A stretch of 64,000 nucleotides of DNA from Poriferisodalis sp965208925 (GCF_965208925.1 NZ_OZ242364.1:1-64000); one strand, 5' to 3'; shown: positions 18,673 to 30,295, counted from the first letter of the stretch. Notes: generated by a model not told the origin, from the letters alone. Numbers and translations: made by a program.

Positions 18673-19920
18673 CTATCTGTTTGGCTCAGGCATCGGAGTG
18701 TGCTCTGCTGCATGTTCCGCTGTCGTGGCCAGTGCCGATTCTTTCTCATCGCTCATGATGTCTTCGATGAGATGCATCGACGCGAGAGGCCCGAGTCTGA
18801 TAGGGCCTCGCCCGTCACGAACGAGGCATCCGATGTCGACGAGTTCTTTGATTCTGTGAGTCACATGGGACGACTCGAGAGGGAGAGATGCGCCTAACGT
18901 GCGCCTGGCTACGAGGCCGCCATGCTGAGCGACTGCCTTCAAGATTGCTTGGTCTGATCGAGGCAAATCGTGCCATAGGGACTCATGGACCCGTTGCCTG
19001 AGTTTGTTGGACGCCTCGCGGATGGCGAGATCCGCTATCACACTGTCCACGACTTTGCTTCGGGACCCGCTGATCTTCCATGCCTCGTCGCCGATCAGCT
19101 GCATCTTGTACGGATATCCGCCGGATGCTGAGGCCATTTCCATCACAGCATCGGCGGTGTACTCGCGACCGGCGTCTGTCAAGGTGTTGCTGAGAAAGGA
19201 CAACACGCTGGACTGATTCAAGGAACCGATCGGCTCATCATGGCATCGCAGGAAAAATGTGATCTTCTCGCGCTGGAACAGATTCCTCACATTCGGCAGA
19301 CCAGCGCCGACGAACGCGATCGGCAGCAGCCTGCGTTTGATCAGACGCTGCATGTCGGACGCGAAGCTGCGCAACTCCTCGACATCGCCCGAATGAATCT
19401 CGTCGACGGTCACCAAGACAGCCGATCCTCTCGATTGGGCATGGAGCCCCATGATCTCCAGCGATTCCTCGATGTTCGGCAAAGGCGTGGTCCGGCGCTT
19501 GGATCGCCTGCTGATGGATGCAACCTTGACCGATACGGACACCTCGGTCTCAGATTCCCTGTCGGGAGGCAGCAGCCCCTCGGGGGAGTCCTCGCTTGTC
19601 GTTGCGTACTTGCGGATCGCCCGCTCCATCCTTGCGTATATCCCCGGAGCGCTGGTGTCCGCTGACAGCACAGCCCATCCCTTCGACGCAACCGTCGATT
19701 CCAGCTCGTTCAAGATCACGGTCTTGCCCGATCCCCTAGGGCCGAGGAGCAACGACGCGAACCTGGGATCGGCAGGCCCGCTGCGCAGGCCGCCCTCGAT
19801 CTCGCCGATCTCGTCCTCGCGGCCGACCAGCCGGTAAGGAGGCGTTCCGAACCCGGGTGTGAAAAGGTTGCGTCCTTTGGCAGCAGGTACGGCATCGCCG
19901 AACAAGTCGATCTCAGCCAC
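18673..19920 (-). CDS. ORC/Cdc6-like AAA ATPase with C-terminal winged helix
   Basis: 415 residues. The N-terminal YRLVGREDEIGEIEGGL is typical of AAA_16/ORC-type ATPases. Walker A is LLGPRGSGKTVILNEL; Walker B is AVLVTVDEIHSGD; sensor-1 lies in LLPIAFVGAGLP. After the lid (GGYPYKMQLIGDEAW) a winged-helix region (LPRSDQAILKAVAQHGG...SSHVTHRIKELVDIGCLVRDG) suggests DNA binding or protein contact. Such proteins are widespread in actinobacteria, often beside mobile or defence genes, and their role is unclear. GTG start; the gene is convergent with the 16168 gene, 27 bases between stops. An inverted repeat lies upstream. Confidence 0.85.
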   Translation of the reverse strand: MAEIDLFGDAVPAAKGRNLFTPGFGTPPYRLVGREDEIGEIEGGLRSGPADPRFASLLLGPRGSGKTVILNELESTVASKGWAVLSADTSAPGIYARMERAIRKYATTSEDSPEGLLPPDRESETEVSVSVKVASISRRSKRRTTPLPNIEESLEIMGLHAQSRGSAVLVTVDEIHSGDVEELRSFASDMQRLIKRRLLPIAFVGAGLPNVRNLFQREKITFFLRCHDEPIGSLNQSSVLSFLSNTLTDAGREYTADAVMEMASASGGYPYKMQLIGDEAWKISGSRSKVVDSVIADLAIREASNKLRQRVHESLWHDLPRSDQAILKAVAQHGGLVARRTLGASLPLESSHVTHRIKELVDIGCLVRDGRGPIRLGPLASMHLIEDIMSDEKESALATTAEHAAEHTPMPEPNR

Positions 19921-19986
19921 GCATGCATGCTACATGTATGGTCAACTTTCGCGTAGGAAATCCGCTCAGCGCTGCTTCCGTCAACA

Positions 19987-20000
19987 TTGACATGTGTCAA
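19987..20000. promoter_or_regulatory. Inverted repeat TTGACA-N2-TGTCAA, possible operator
   Basis: A perfect six-base inverted repeat lies about 70 bases upstream of the ORC-like ATPase start and 100 bases past the end of the next surface gene. One arm equals a consensus -35 hexamer on either strand. An operator or promoter role is plausible but untested. Confidence 0.35.
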
Positions 20001-20101
20001 TCAGTTTACTGATGCCACAGTCAGCACAATTCGGCTTGCTGATGCTCAGGACGCGGGCACGGTTGCGGTGGTCTCGGCGACCCGGTCACTGCGCAGCCTG
20101 G

Positions 20102-23100
20102 CTAGCTGCTGGTGTCGGGCCCTTCGATGAAGACCTGGGCCGCCTGCGACACCGGCCGCCCGTCCGCAGTGCACACCGCATGCTCGCCGTCACAGCCGGA
20201 GCCCTTGAACACCGTCACCGACAGCCTGCGATCATCGCCGACCCTGATGGTGATGTCCCACAGATCGCTGCGACCCTCGACCCGCTTGGCCTTGACCACC
20301 CGATGCGGGGACTGCACGAACACCGCACCGCCGTCGCGCATCGTCACATAGCTCACCGCCAACGGCTCGCTGAACCGCACCCGCACCACCAAATCAGTGC
20401 CCGCACCCGAATGCGCATCGGGCAGTTCCTCGAAACTCGCCGTCAACGCCGGCCCCACCGGCTCAGGCTCATCGGATACCGACTCGGGCTCGGGCTCGTC
20501 GGCCTGCTGCTCAGACTCGTCAGACTGCTGCTCATCGGAGCCCAGCTCGTCGGCCTGCTGCTGCTGGGCGACCGGCGACGACGACACCACCGCCGTGACC
20601 TCATCAGTCCACGGCGACGCCGACACCTTGCCCTCCAGACTGCGGAACCGTGCGCGGATCTGCACCTTGTAGACAGCGCCCTCCTCAAGGCCGGTGAGCG
20701 TGACCGAGGTGGCGTCGCCCTCAGGCCACACGTTGCCCCGATGGGTCTCATCGGCCTGCCAATACGACAGATACCCCAGATCCTCCCGAGCCCACATCAC
20801 CCGATACCCGAACGGCGCCAAACCCGGCGCCGCCCACGACACCGACAGCTCCCCCGGCGCACCGCTCGACACCACCACCGAGCCGATCTCATCAGGCGCC
20901 AGCACCCGCTGCTCCAACACCCCCAACGGCTCCTCACCAGACTCTGACTCCCCCTGCTGAGGATCCTCGGACCGCTGCTCCTCGGACTGCTGCTCGTCGG
21001 ACTGCTGCTCCTCGGACTGCTGCTCCTCGGACTGCTTCTGCGCAGTGAGGTCTTCACCGGGCACGAATCGCACATCCGGAGGCGGCGACGCCGCGGCCCG
21101 CTCGACGGTGACGGTGTACACCGTGGTTGTGCCGTCGGGCGCAGTCACCGTCGCCGTGAAGGTGTTGGCGCCTTCGGCAAGGTCGACTTGGTGGCCGTCG
21201 GCGCCGGTGTCGGCGTCGGCGGGCGAGACGACGACCTCGGCCTCGGGGTCGAACGCCTCATAGGTGAGCGTGGCCGAACTCACTGTGGCGGCCACCGTCG
21301 CCGAGTAGTCCCTCGTCCCCTTGTCAAAAGTGCCGAAGTCGACGCCGCTCAGCGCCAGCGACGTCAGCAGCGTGCTCACCGGCGCATCGACGGTCACGAT
21401 GCTTTCGCTGAGATGGTCGGTCACCCACATGGTGTGACCGTCAGACCACACTCCCTGCGGGCGGACCACCTCGCCGTTCGGCCCCCGCACCTCCACATCG
21501 CGCTGCGGCTGGCGATCGCCGGTGGCGAGCTCATAGGCGTACAGCTTCGAATCCCAGTAGTCGGGCACCCACATCGTGACCGTGTCGGACCACGGATCGC
21601 CGGGAGTGTCGTTGCCGTGTCTTCCCAGACCGAGGATGTCCTTGGTCCCGACCCGCTGATTGGTGGCCGGATCGACGGCGAAGATCCGCTGGTGCTTCCG
21701 GTCGGTGTACCACATGGTCGTTCCGTCCGACCACAGGCCTGCCGGGCGCGCAGGGGTGAACCACGAGATAGTGACGTCGCGATTTGACGTGTACTCCCAG
21801 GTGGACAACTCGTAGGCGCGGGCCATTCCGTAGCGAGTGACGGCGACCCACATGATGTCGCCCTCGGACCACAACCCGACCACCGTGTCGTGGCCGCTCT
21901 CCAATCCGCCGAAGTCGCGGTCAGGCAGGCGCGCGAGGGTCTCCAAGTCGTAGGCGAACAGCGTGTTCGACTCCTGCTCGGCCGCCCATATGACCTCGCC
22001 GTCGGACCACAAGCCGCGCAGGCTCGGGCCAGTGCTCTTCTTCGGCAACCTGTCTGCAGGAGGGCGATATATGTTCACGGTGTACAGCCGTGTCGTCGAC
22101 AGGTCCGAGGACACCACGGTGATCGTGAAGCGGCGGTTACCGCCCTCTGCGAGGCCCATCTGGTAGCCGGCATCGCTCTTGGTGTGATAGGGCCAAACGG
22201 TCACTGTCGCGTTGGGGTCCGTCGCAGCAGCGGTGATGGTGGTCTGAGTGACGTCGTTGTCGACTTGGGCGCTGCAGGGGCAATCATCGGGGTTGAACGT
22301 GGAGGCGCCGCTGAAGCTGAGCGTGCTGAGCGATGCGTCCGAGGAAAGGGTCGCGACGTCGTGCTTGACCACGTTCACGGTGTAGGTCCTGACCTGGGTG
22401 CCGAGCGTGACGGTGAGGGTGACGGTGTTGGAGCCCAGCGACAGGTCGACCTGGTGGCCGTCGGTGTTGCTGTCGGCGTCGGCGGGGCTGACGGTCACCG
22501 TCGCGTCGGATTCCGTGGCGGCTGCGGCGACGGTGGTGGCGCTCACGGTGTTGTCGGCCGCGGCCTTGTAGGTGTCGACCCTCGGGCGCAGTCCGCGGAA
22601 GCTGACGTCGGTGAACGAGAGGCTCGCCAGCCGCGCACGCGGTGCCATCGGGTAGGGGTAGACGATGAGGTCCTCGCTGTCGAGCACCCACATGGTGTCG
22701 CCGTCGGACCAGATGGCAGCGGGATCGTCGTTGCCGACTCTGCCCAGCGTGCCTATCTCGAAGCTGGTCCGGCGGTCGACGTAGTCCCAGTCGTAGGCGT
22801 AGGCGTAGATCCTGTCGTCGTCGTCGTCGAGCACCCACATGATCTCGCCGTCTGACCACACATCGCGTGGGGAACGGTTGCCGAAGCGCCCGCCGATGCT
22901 GCCGATAGTGCTGAAGGGCCGCCCGCCGTGACGGTAGTTGCCGGTGGTGAGGTCGACGACCAAGATCTGCGAAAACTCGCTGTCGGCGATCCACATGTTG
23001 GTCCCGTCGGACCAGATGCCCTCAGGCGCATAATCGGCGATCGGGAACACCACCGGCGACGGCCGGTTTGGTCTGGTTCCGTTGCGGTCGTGTGCGGGTC

Positions 23101-25166
23101 GGCGTGCGCCGGTGGCGGGGTCGTAGGCGTAGAGCCCGCCGTAGAGGCCTTCGAGGGCGTAGAGGTTCTCGCCGTCGCCCCACAGGCCTCCTCCTTCGAA
23201 TCTGCCGGCGTTGAGGTCGTCGCCGTGGATGTCGTGCACGTGGGTGAGCCGGAAGTCACGGTCGGTCTGGCGTGCGCCGGTGTCGAGGTCGTAGGCGTGG
23301 ACCCAGTCGGGGCCGGTGACCCACAAGACGTCGCCGTCGGACCACATCGACGCGACGGGCGTGGTGTCGGGGTCGAGGCGGATGACGCCGTCGGTGTAGG
23401 CGCGTCCCACGCTGATCGTGTACTGCGCGGTGGCGGACAGGTCAGAGGAGACCACCGTGACGGTGACGGCGGTGCTGGCGCCCGCGGCGAGGCTGACCTG
23501 GTGGCCGTCAGTTGCGGTGTCGGCGTCGCCGGGTGTGACGGTGACCGACGCGTGCGGGTCAGCAGGCGTCGCCGCGAGGGTGACCGAGCCGACCGAGCTG
23601 TCCACCGCAGCGGCATATGAGTAGGCGTCGGCGCTGAAGGTGCCGATCCCGACTGCGGTGTCGGTGTCGGTCTCGGCCAGGGTGAGCGCGCTCAGCGAAG
23701 CGTCGTCGGTGACGGCGGGAGCGTCGACCTGGGTGACGCGCACCGTGTACACCGCCGACACGGTCAGATCCGACGAAGTCACGGTGACGGCGACGTTGTT
23801 GGCGCCCGCCCCGAGCGCTACCTGATGGCCGTCGTCGGGATCGGAGTTCGCGTCCGCGGGCGTGATGTTGACCGACGCATGGGGGTCCGTGGGGGTGGCA
23901 GTCACCGTGGCAGAAGCGACCGTGGACGGCACGACTGCCTCGTAGCGGCGATCGGCAGCGTCGAACGTGCCGATGTCCACACCGCTCAGGCTCAAGGCGC
24001 TCAGCGACGCGTCGTCGTCGACCGCGCCGAGCGAGGAGCGCTCCACGGCCACGTTGTAGGTCTCGGTCAGCGTCCCGTTGGTGACCGTCACCGTGATGGC
24101 ATTCGCGCCCGGCGACAAGTCGACCTGGTGGCCGTCGGTGCTGCTGTCGGCGTCCGCGGGCGCGATAACAACCGACGCTCCCGAGCCCGCAGCGGCCGCA
24201 GCAGCGACCGTCGTCTGCGTCGTCGCTGACGGCACCCGCACCGAATAGGAGAACCGGCCCGCAGAGAACACCCCGAAGTCCACGCCGCTCAGCGTCAGCG
24301 ACCGCAGCAGCGCGCTGTCGGGCATCCGGTACGCGAACAGCCTCGACTCGCCGTCGTCGTTCGACTTGCCGCTGTCGGCCACCCACAGCGTCGACCCGTC
24401 CGCACAGCGCCGCCGGACGGCCGTTGCCCGCAGCGGCCAAGGTGTCGAAATCCCCAGCAGGACGCCGCGCGCCCGTCGAGAAGTCGTACGCGTACACCTT
24501 GTCGTCGGCCATGTCGGCCACCCACAGCGTCGAGCCGTCCGACCACAACCCCGTAGGACGGTCATTGCCCGCCGCATCAGGCGAATCGACATCATCATCA
24601 GGCCGACGCTCACCGGTGGCGAGATCGTACGCGTACACCTTGCTGTCCCAGTAATCGGCCACCCACAGCGTCGAGCCGTCCGACCACAGCCCCCGCGGCC
24701 AATTGTTGCCGGCCGCAGCCAGCGTCTCGATGCCCAAGAACGGCAGATGAGCACCGGTGGCCAGATCGTACGCGTACACCTTGGAATCGGCGCCGTCGGA
24801 CACCCACAGCACCGACCCGTCCGACCACATTCCCATCGGATACGTGTTGCCCGCCCCACGCAGCGAATCCACATCATCGCCAGGCCGGCGCACGCCAGTC
24901 GCGAGATCGTACGCAAACACCTTGTCCTCGACCAGATCAGCCACCCACAGCGTCGCCCCGTCCGACCACAACGCGCTCGGATACTCATTGCCCGCCGCAG
25001 CCAGCGTGTCAAGCTCCGCATCCGGCAACCGGGAGAACGCCGCAGGCTCCTGCGCGCCAGCGCCACCAGACCCAACCGGCACCACCACCCCAGCCGCGAC
25101 CGCAACCGCAACCAGCCGCGCCGCCCGGCCCAGCCAGCCTCGCCCGAACACACCCAACCGAGTCAT
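20102..25166 (-). pseudogene. Giant surface protein gene with three WSDG five-repeat modules, interrupted by a 2-nt frameshift
   Basis: Starts at ATG 25166 (MTRLGVFGRGWLG) with a signal peptide ending GGAGAQEPA and four canonical blades. In blade five the frame breaks near 24402: relatives read ccgaccacagc on the plus strand, here ccgcacagc, so two bases are missing. Downstream the correct frame resumes (DGSTLWVADSGKSND) and stays open to 20102. The corrected protein would be about 1690 residues: module 1, cadherin-like domains, module 2, cadherin-like domains, module 3, a cadherin-like domain, an EEQQS linker, FN3 (TVSWAAP-type) and the C-terminal beta domain ending in IEGPDTSS. Either a real disruption or a sequencing/assembly error. 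It is the only copy with fifteen blades. Without correction only about 260 residues would be made. Confidence 0.8.
20930..21045 (-). repeat. EEQQS-coding 15-bp repeats
   Basis: The minus strand encodes EEQQSEEQQSDEQQSEEQ from a 15-base unit (ctgctcctcggactg on the plus strand) repeated several times, forming the linker before the FN3 domain of the 20102-25166 gene. Confidence 0.7.
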
Positions 25167-25186
25167 CACCACCCGACCTTGTGGAG

Positions 25187-26950
25187 CTACAGACCGCCGA
25201 CTGGCGTGCCGTGAATCTGGAGCATCATGGAACGGCCTGGGTCTGGTTGGGCCGTGTAGGAACCGACGGCGGATGCGCTGCGGCGCCACACTTCGTGCTC
25301 GATACTCCAGCCGGGATAGAAGCGGTCCTCTCCGTCGGACTCGGTGACCGTCCAATGGACGTGTTCGCCGCCGGTCGCGGCAGATTCGACAACGATCCAA
25401 TAGCTGGTGGAAGCGTCAAGCCTGGTGCCCGACGGGGCGGTGTAGGTGTATTTCTTGGGGGCCGAGCTTGCATCGAGCGAGGCGGGAGCCGTGAGCGCGG
25501 TCGCGGTGCCGGTGCTGGGTGATGTGCCGCTGACGAGGCTCACCGTCGGGGCAGCGACACTGCTGCCGCGCTCGGTTTCGAGGCGGACATCGACGCTGGT
25601 CAAGTTGTAGCCGCCGGTGTTGCTGCCGGTTGTGAACCGCTGCGCGTAGTCATGGTCGACGAGGGCTTCGGCGGACTTCTCGGTTTGGCCGGTATTGCCG
25701 ACCAGGACCGGGCCGTCGTTGTCCACAAAGCTCACCGTGGTGGGCCCCGCGGCGGCGTAGCCCGACGGCGGGTCGCCGAAGCTGATCGTGACCGATTCGC
25801 CGTCGTCGTCGTCGCTGTCGTTGCTGGCCGAAACGGTGAAGGTCGCCGTGGTCGCAGCCACGTCGAAGGTCACCGACGCGGGGATCGCGGAGTGGTCTTC
25901 GGCTGTGGCGTCGCCGCCATAGGAGACGTTCAGCGGGATCGTCACCGCTGTCGTGGGAGCCTCGGAAACGACCACTTCCACGGTGACTGCGGTGCCGCCC
26001 TCCACAGCCGCATAGGCCGGCGAGCCGAACTTGATCGCCGTATCCCCGACCACCGAGACCGCGTAGGGGCCGTTGTCGGTGCCGTGCCCTGTGACGGCGA
26101 TGAAGTAGTTCCCTGCCGAAGCAGGCTCGAACCTGACGATGGCCTCGTCGAAGTCGTAGTCGATCTCATTGGCCGGCTTTGCCGAGGTCCTCGCCTGCTT
26201 GGTGCCCGAGGAGTCGTAGATGCCGACGATCTCCGCCATCATGTGGGACCGCCCGAAGTGGTAACGCATAGCGGAGCTGAAGGGACGGGCGGTCATGGTC
26301 ACGACGTAGTCGACGTCTTGCTCCAAGACAACCTTGATCCAGTCCACATCGAAGCTGAAGTCGACGTTCCCGTCAATGGAGCCGCCCACGGCCACCGTCC
26401 CGGTGGTCGCAGTGGTCGAGGTGAAGTCGTCGGTCAGCGTCTTGAGCTCCACGTAATACGAGTCATGGAACGAGAGGCCCCCTCTGTTCACCGAGATGTA
26501 GTGCGTACCGGTCTCGCTGACCGAGAAGCCCTGGTAGTTGCCAAGGCGGTCCCGCTCGTCGAACGCGTAGCTGATCTGGCCCAGGCCGCCATTCTGTTGG
26601 TACGGCCGGTTCGTGCCCGGCAGCAAATTGCCCGTGCTGTCATACACCCCGGTGAGGTACCGCTGCGACCCGAGGATCGCCAGATAGCTCTGTCCCGCTG
26701 TGGCCGAGAAAGAGAACCAGTCCACGTCGTCGTCAGACGTCTGCGTGCCGCTGACCTGAGCGCCGCCAACGGTCACCGAGCACGTAGTCGCCGTGCTCGC
26801 AGCGCAGTCGGTCTCCTCGTCCTGCGCGGAGACGGGTCCGACCGCCACGACGGCCACCAGCAGCCCTACTGCGAGCGCCGCAACAGCTATTCGACGAGCG
26901 GTCCGGCGTGGCGACCAGACGCTCCGCAATGACTTGTCCAAGGCTCCCAT
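25187..26950 (-). CDS. Secreted protein with pre-peptidase-like, Calx-beta and choice-of-anchor R-like domains; ends in VGGL
   Basis: About 587 residues. Start set at the ATG at 26950 (MGALDKSLRSV) because AGGTGGG lies six bases upstream. The signal peptide ends VGPVSAQ. Two pre-peptidase C-terminal-like beta domains come first (DVDWFSFSATAGQSYL; FDVDWIKVVLEQDVDYVVTM), then a Calx-beta-like domain (AVEGGTAVTVEVVVSEAP...VSFVDNDGP) and a choice-of-anchor R-like domain (QRFTTGSNTGGYNLTSVDV...STSYWIVVE). The last residues are HGTPVGGL; the same [VP]GGL ending closes four other secreted proteins here. No enzyme domain is visible. It sits 20 bases beyond the start of the frameshifted giant gene, on the same strand. 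Confidence 0.83.
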   Translation of the reverse strand: MGALDKSLRSVWSPRRTARRIAVAALAVGLLVAVVAVGPVSAQDEETDCAASTATTCSVTVGGAQVSGTQTSDDDVDWFSFSATAGQSYLAILGSQRYLTGVYDSTGNLLPGTNRPYQQNGGLGQISYAFDERDRLGNYQGFSVSETGTHYISVNRGGLSFHDSYYVELKTLTDDFTSTTATTGTVAVGGSIDGNVDFSFDVDWIKVVLEQDVDYVVTMTARPFSSAMRYHFGRSHMMAEIVGIYDSSGTKQARTSAKPANEIDYDFDEAIVRFEPASAGNYFIAVTGHGTDNGPYAVSVVGDTAIKFGSPAYAAVEGGTAVTVEVVVSEAPTTAVTIPLNVSYGGDATAEDHSAIPASVTFDVAATTATFTVSASNDSDDDDGESVTISFGDPPSGYAAAGPTTVSFVDNDGPVLVGNTGQTEKSAEALVDHDYAQRFTTGSNTGGYNLTSVDVRLETERGSSVAAPTVSLVSGTSPSTGTATALTAPASLDASSAPKKYTYTAPSGTRLDASTSYWIVVESAATGGEHVHWTVTESDGEDRFYPGWSIEHEVWRRSASAVGSYTAQPDPGRSMMLQIHGTPVGGL

Positions 26951-27138
26951 GAGCATCCCACCTACGATCCGATTCGGGCTCATCCTGAGCCGATTTTACA
27001 TCTGTGCCGACACTCAAGTGCTGGTAGGGACATGCTATTGACTGGTGCGGCTTCGCGCGGGCTCGGCGCGTCAGTCGCCCGAGCGCCCGCCGGCGTGTCA
27101 CCGCTCGTTCCGAAACGGCGTGTGCTCGGTGCCGCTCG

Positions 27139-30090
27139 TCAGCTGTTGTCGGCTGCCGGGGGCACGGTGACCGTGACGGTGTAGACGCGCACATCCGCGT
27201 TGTCGGTGTCCGCGTCGCCGTCGGCGTCATAGGACGACGTCACCGTGATCGTGTTGTCGCCAGCGCTGAGCGTCGCAGAGGCCCCCGTGCCGGTCGTGCC
27301 GTCGGCAGCCTCCCACGCGACCGACACCGACGCGTCATCCGCGAACGCCGCCGTCGCGGTCACCGTCACAGACGTGGTGCCGGCTGCTGCGGTGCCCTCA
27401 TAGGCGAACGTGCCGGTCTGGAACACCCCGAGCTCCGCACCCGACACCGACAGCGATTTCAGCGCCGCCGAAGTCGGCATGTTGTAGGCGAACACCTTGC
27501 TGTCTGAGCCGTCCGGCCACCCGGCAACCCACATGGTCGCGCCGTCGGACCAGATTCCCTGGATCCGCTTGTTGCCCGACCTCGACAGGGTGGTGAAGTC
27601 CAGACTGCTGCGCCTGGCGCCGGTCGCCAAGTCCCAGGCGAACAGCTTGCTGTTGGAGCTGTTCGCGACCCACATGGTGACGCCGTCTGACCAGATGCCC
27701 TGAGCCACCCGCGTGTTCGCGATCTGCGGGTCAAGAGTGATGGTGCGGGAACTCACATGATCGCCGCTGTCGACTTCGTAGGCATGTATGCGCATGGTCA
27801 ATTGGTCGAGCACCCACATGAGGACTCCGTCAGACCACAGCGACTCGGGATCGGCCGGATAGTCGAATCGCGGGAGCACGATCTCCTTGTCGGCAAGCCT
27901 GCTGCCGGTGTCGAAGTCGATGGCGACGACTTTGGCCGCAGTGCCGAGGTCGTCGGCCAGCCACATGGTCTCACCGTCAGACCAGAACCCCTTGATGTTC
28001 ACATTTCGATCCAGCAATTGTTGATAAGCGAATGTGCTGAGGCAGGCGCCGGAGTTTGAATCGACGTTGAGGCAGGCGCCGGTGTCCAAGTCGAGCTCGT
28101 AGACCCAATAGGAGTTCACCTGCACCCAGACCGAGGTCCCATCGGACCACAGATCGGTCACGCCGCCCTGGTCTCGCGGAAGCACCGGAGAGACGTCCTT
28201 GCCGACCTGGCGCGAGAACGGTCCGTCGTCGTCGATGAGGTGAATCGTGACCGAGGACCTTCCGATGAAGCCGGGGGGCAGATCTCCCAAGGCGAAGACC
28301 AGGTGCTCGCCGCCGTCGTGGTCGGTGTCGTCGACGGCGGTCACCGTGAAGGTCTTGACCGTCTCGCCCACGCCGAAGTCGAAGCTGAGGTCCTCGACGG
28401 AGTAGCTGACGTCCCCAGGAGAAGCGCCGCCCCGCATCCGCGCTGTCAGCGGAATCGTGACGGGCTCGTCGGGCGGGCTGTCGAGGCGGACACGGACCTG
28501 CACGGCGTCGCCGCCCTCGTACGCGTACGGGCGCGCTCTTTCCAGTCTCACTTCGATGTCGTCGTCGACGATTTCGACGGTCGCGGTGGTCGGGACTGCC
28601 ACACGGAACCCCGGCGGCAGGTCGCCGAATCTCACAGACAGACGGTGGCCGTCGTTGTTGATGCTGTCGTCGGGAACGGTCACGGTGAACGTCGCGCTGG
28701 TCTGGTCCGCCGCGAACGCCAACGCGCTGCGCGACAACGAGTACCGGTTCGCCCGGTTCGTGCCGCGTAAGGTGGCCTCGAGCGGCACCGAGACTTCTCG
28801 CTGGGGCGCCGCGGACAGCTCGACGGTGACCGTCACCGGCGGGCCTCCCTCCTCGACCCGGTAGGACCCCTCGGCGAAGCTGACGACCACATCGGGGGCG
28901 TCGTCGTTGTCTCGTGGGGTGCTGCTGCCGCCTGATCCGCCACCGCTGCCGCCGCCTGATCCGCCGCCGCCTGTGCCGCCGCTTGATCCGCCGCCGCTGC
29001 CGCCGCCTGATCCGCCGCCGCTGCCGCCGCTGCTGCGGCCGCTTGATCCGCCGGTGCGGCAGTTGCGGAGTTCGTTGTCGAGGGCGTAGCGGGCAGCAGC
29101 AGCAGCGTCGGTGACGCGTATGGCGGGGTGGCCGAGCCGGGCGAGCTCGGCGGGGATGTCGTCGCTGAGCGTTTCGGTGTCGCCCACGAGTATCGCGAGC
29201 TGGGGGCGGATGCGTCCCAGCGCCGAGCGGGTGTCGCTGCCCAGCCCGTCCGCGCTCGCCGTGTAGAGCACCACGCTGTCGCCCAGCGCCGCCGCCAGCG
29301 CCGCAGCCGTGCCCACATCGGCCTGCGACCAGCCGTTCGCCACCACAGCGGCCTCCGCGCAATCGGGCGCCCACCGGCGAGCCGCCCTCGCCGCGGTCGC
29401 GACCCGGTCCTTGCCGCCCACACGCTCTGTCCCGGCGCCGCCGGCCGCCCCGGCCGCCGCAGCGACAACCGAGTCAGGCACCGCCGCCGCGCCGCCCACC
29501 ACCACGATCCCGCTCACCGCCGCATCGGCCAGCAGCTGCCGCGTCCCATCAGGCAACGACCCTGAGTCCGAGTACAGCACCACGTCCGCGCCGCCCGCAG
29601 CCACCACCGCAGCCGCCACACCCACATCAGCCAACGACCACCCATCCGCCAACACCACACCCACACCGGCGCCGCCCGAACGGCCCGCCAGCACCCGACG
29701 CGCCGCCGCAGCCGCCGTCGCCACACGATCCGCGCCGCTCACACGCTCCACCGCGACACCCGGCGCCAATAGCTCCAACTCCCCCACCACAGCCTCGCCC
29801 AGCACCGCAGTGCCCCCCACCAGCACCACACCCGACACCGCCCCCGCAGCCCGAACCACCCCCACAGCCGCCTCGCCCAAACCACCAGCAGACCCCGCAG
29901 CCACCACCACATCACCCACACCACCAGCCACCAACCCCGCCGCCACACCCACATCAGCCAACGACGAACCATTCACCACCACCAACACCACACCACCAGA
30001 ACCCTCCGACTGCGCACCCGCCGACGGCACCACACCCACCGCCAACACCACAACCGCGACCACCGACACCCACCCACGCACTAACCGCAT
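27139..30090 (-). CDS. Cell-wall-binding (CWB2) surface protein with Calx-beta and WSDG modules
   Basis: About 983 residues. Start at ATG 30090 (MRLVRGWVSVVAVVV), the first Met at the signal peptide; the open frame upstream has no further support. After PSAGAQ come three CWB2-type repeats (VERVSGADRVATAAAAARR, ERVGGKDRVATAARAARR, a weaker third), which in other Gram-positives bind secondary wall polymers. A long Gly/Ser linker leads to two Calx-beta domains, five WSDG-type repeats ending in VFAYNMPTSAALKSLSVSG, and a cadherin-like domain ending in VPPAADNS. It is one of only two proteins in the locus with a recognisable wall anchor, so it may tether the repeat module to the cell wall. Confidence 0.88.
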   Translation of the reverse strand: MRLVRGWVSVVAVVVLAVGVVPSAGAQSEGSGGVVLVVVNGSSLADVGVAAGLVAGGVGDVVVAAGSAGGLGEAAVGVVRAAGAVSGVVLVGGTAVLGEAVVGELELLAPGVAVERVSGADRVATAAAAARRVLAGRSGGAGVGVVLADGWSLADVGVAAAVVAAGGADVVLYSDSGSLPDGTRQLLADAAVSGIVVVGGAAAVPDSVVAAAAGAAGGAGTERVGGKDRVATAARAARRWAPDCAEAAVVANGWSQADVGTAAALAAALGDSVVLYTASADGLGSDTRSALGRIRPQLAILVGDTETLSDDIPAELARLGHPAIRVTDAAAAARYALDNELRNCRTGGSSGRSSGGSGGGSGGGSGGGSSGGTGGGGSGGGSGGGSGGSSTPRDNDDAPDVVVSFAEGSYRVEEGGPPVTVTVELSAAPQREVSVPLEATLRGTNRANRYSLSRSALAFAADQTSATFTVTVPDDSINNDGHRLSVRFGDLPPGFRVAVPTTATVEIVDDDIEVRLERARPYAYEGGDAVQVRVRLDSPPDEPVTIPLTARMRGGASPGDVSYSVEDLSFDFGVGETVKTFTVTAVDDTDHDGGEHLVFALGDLPPGFIGRSSVTIHLIDDDGPFSRQVGKDVSPVLPRDQGGVTDLWSDGTSVWVQVNSYWVYELDLDTGACLNVDSNSGACLSTFAYQQLLDRNVNIKGFWSDGETMWLADDLGTAAKVVAIDFDTGSRLADKEIVLPRFDYPADPESLWSDGVLMWVLDQLTMRIHAYEVDSGDHVSSRTITLDPQIANTRVAQGIWSDGVTMWVANSSNSKLFAWDLATGARRSSLDFTTLSRSGNKRIQGIWSDGATMWVAGWPDGSDSKVFAYNMPTSAALKSLSVSGAELGVFQTGTFAYEGTAAAGTTSVTVTATAAFADDASVSVAWEAADGTTGTGASATLSAGDNTITVTSSYDADGDADTDNADVRVYTVTVTVPPAADNS
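28920..29050 (-). repeat. Gly/Ser-coding linker repeats
   Basis: The minus strand encodes a run of GGSGGGSGGG-type units, a flexible linker between the wall-binding CWB2 repeats and the extracellular Calx-beta domains of the 27139-30090 gene. Confidence 0.75.
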
Positions 30091-30295
30091 GAGCCAAGCA
30101 TGCCAGACCAGATGTGTCTCACACGTCAACAAGCCAACAGCACGCCCGAACCAACCCGCCACAGCCGCAACAAGACGCCCCGCTGCCCTCAGCTGCGGAC
30201 CCTCAGACCACGCCGCTTACACAAACTTCCCGGGTGTCACTGTCGGGGTTGCCAGGGCCGTCATTCCGGGGGGTGACGGTCTGACAGTGCCTCTC

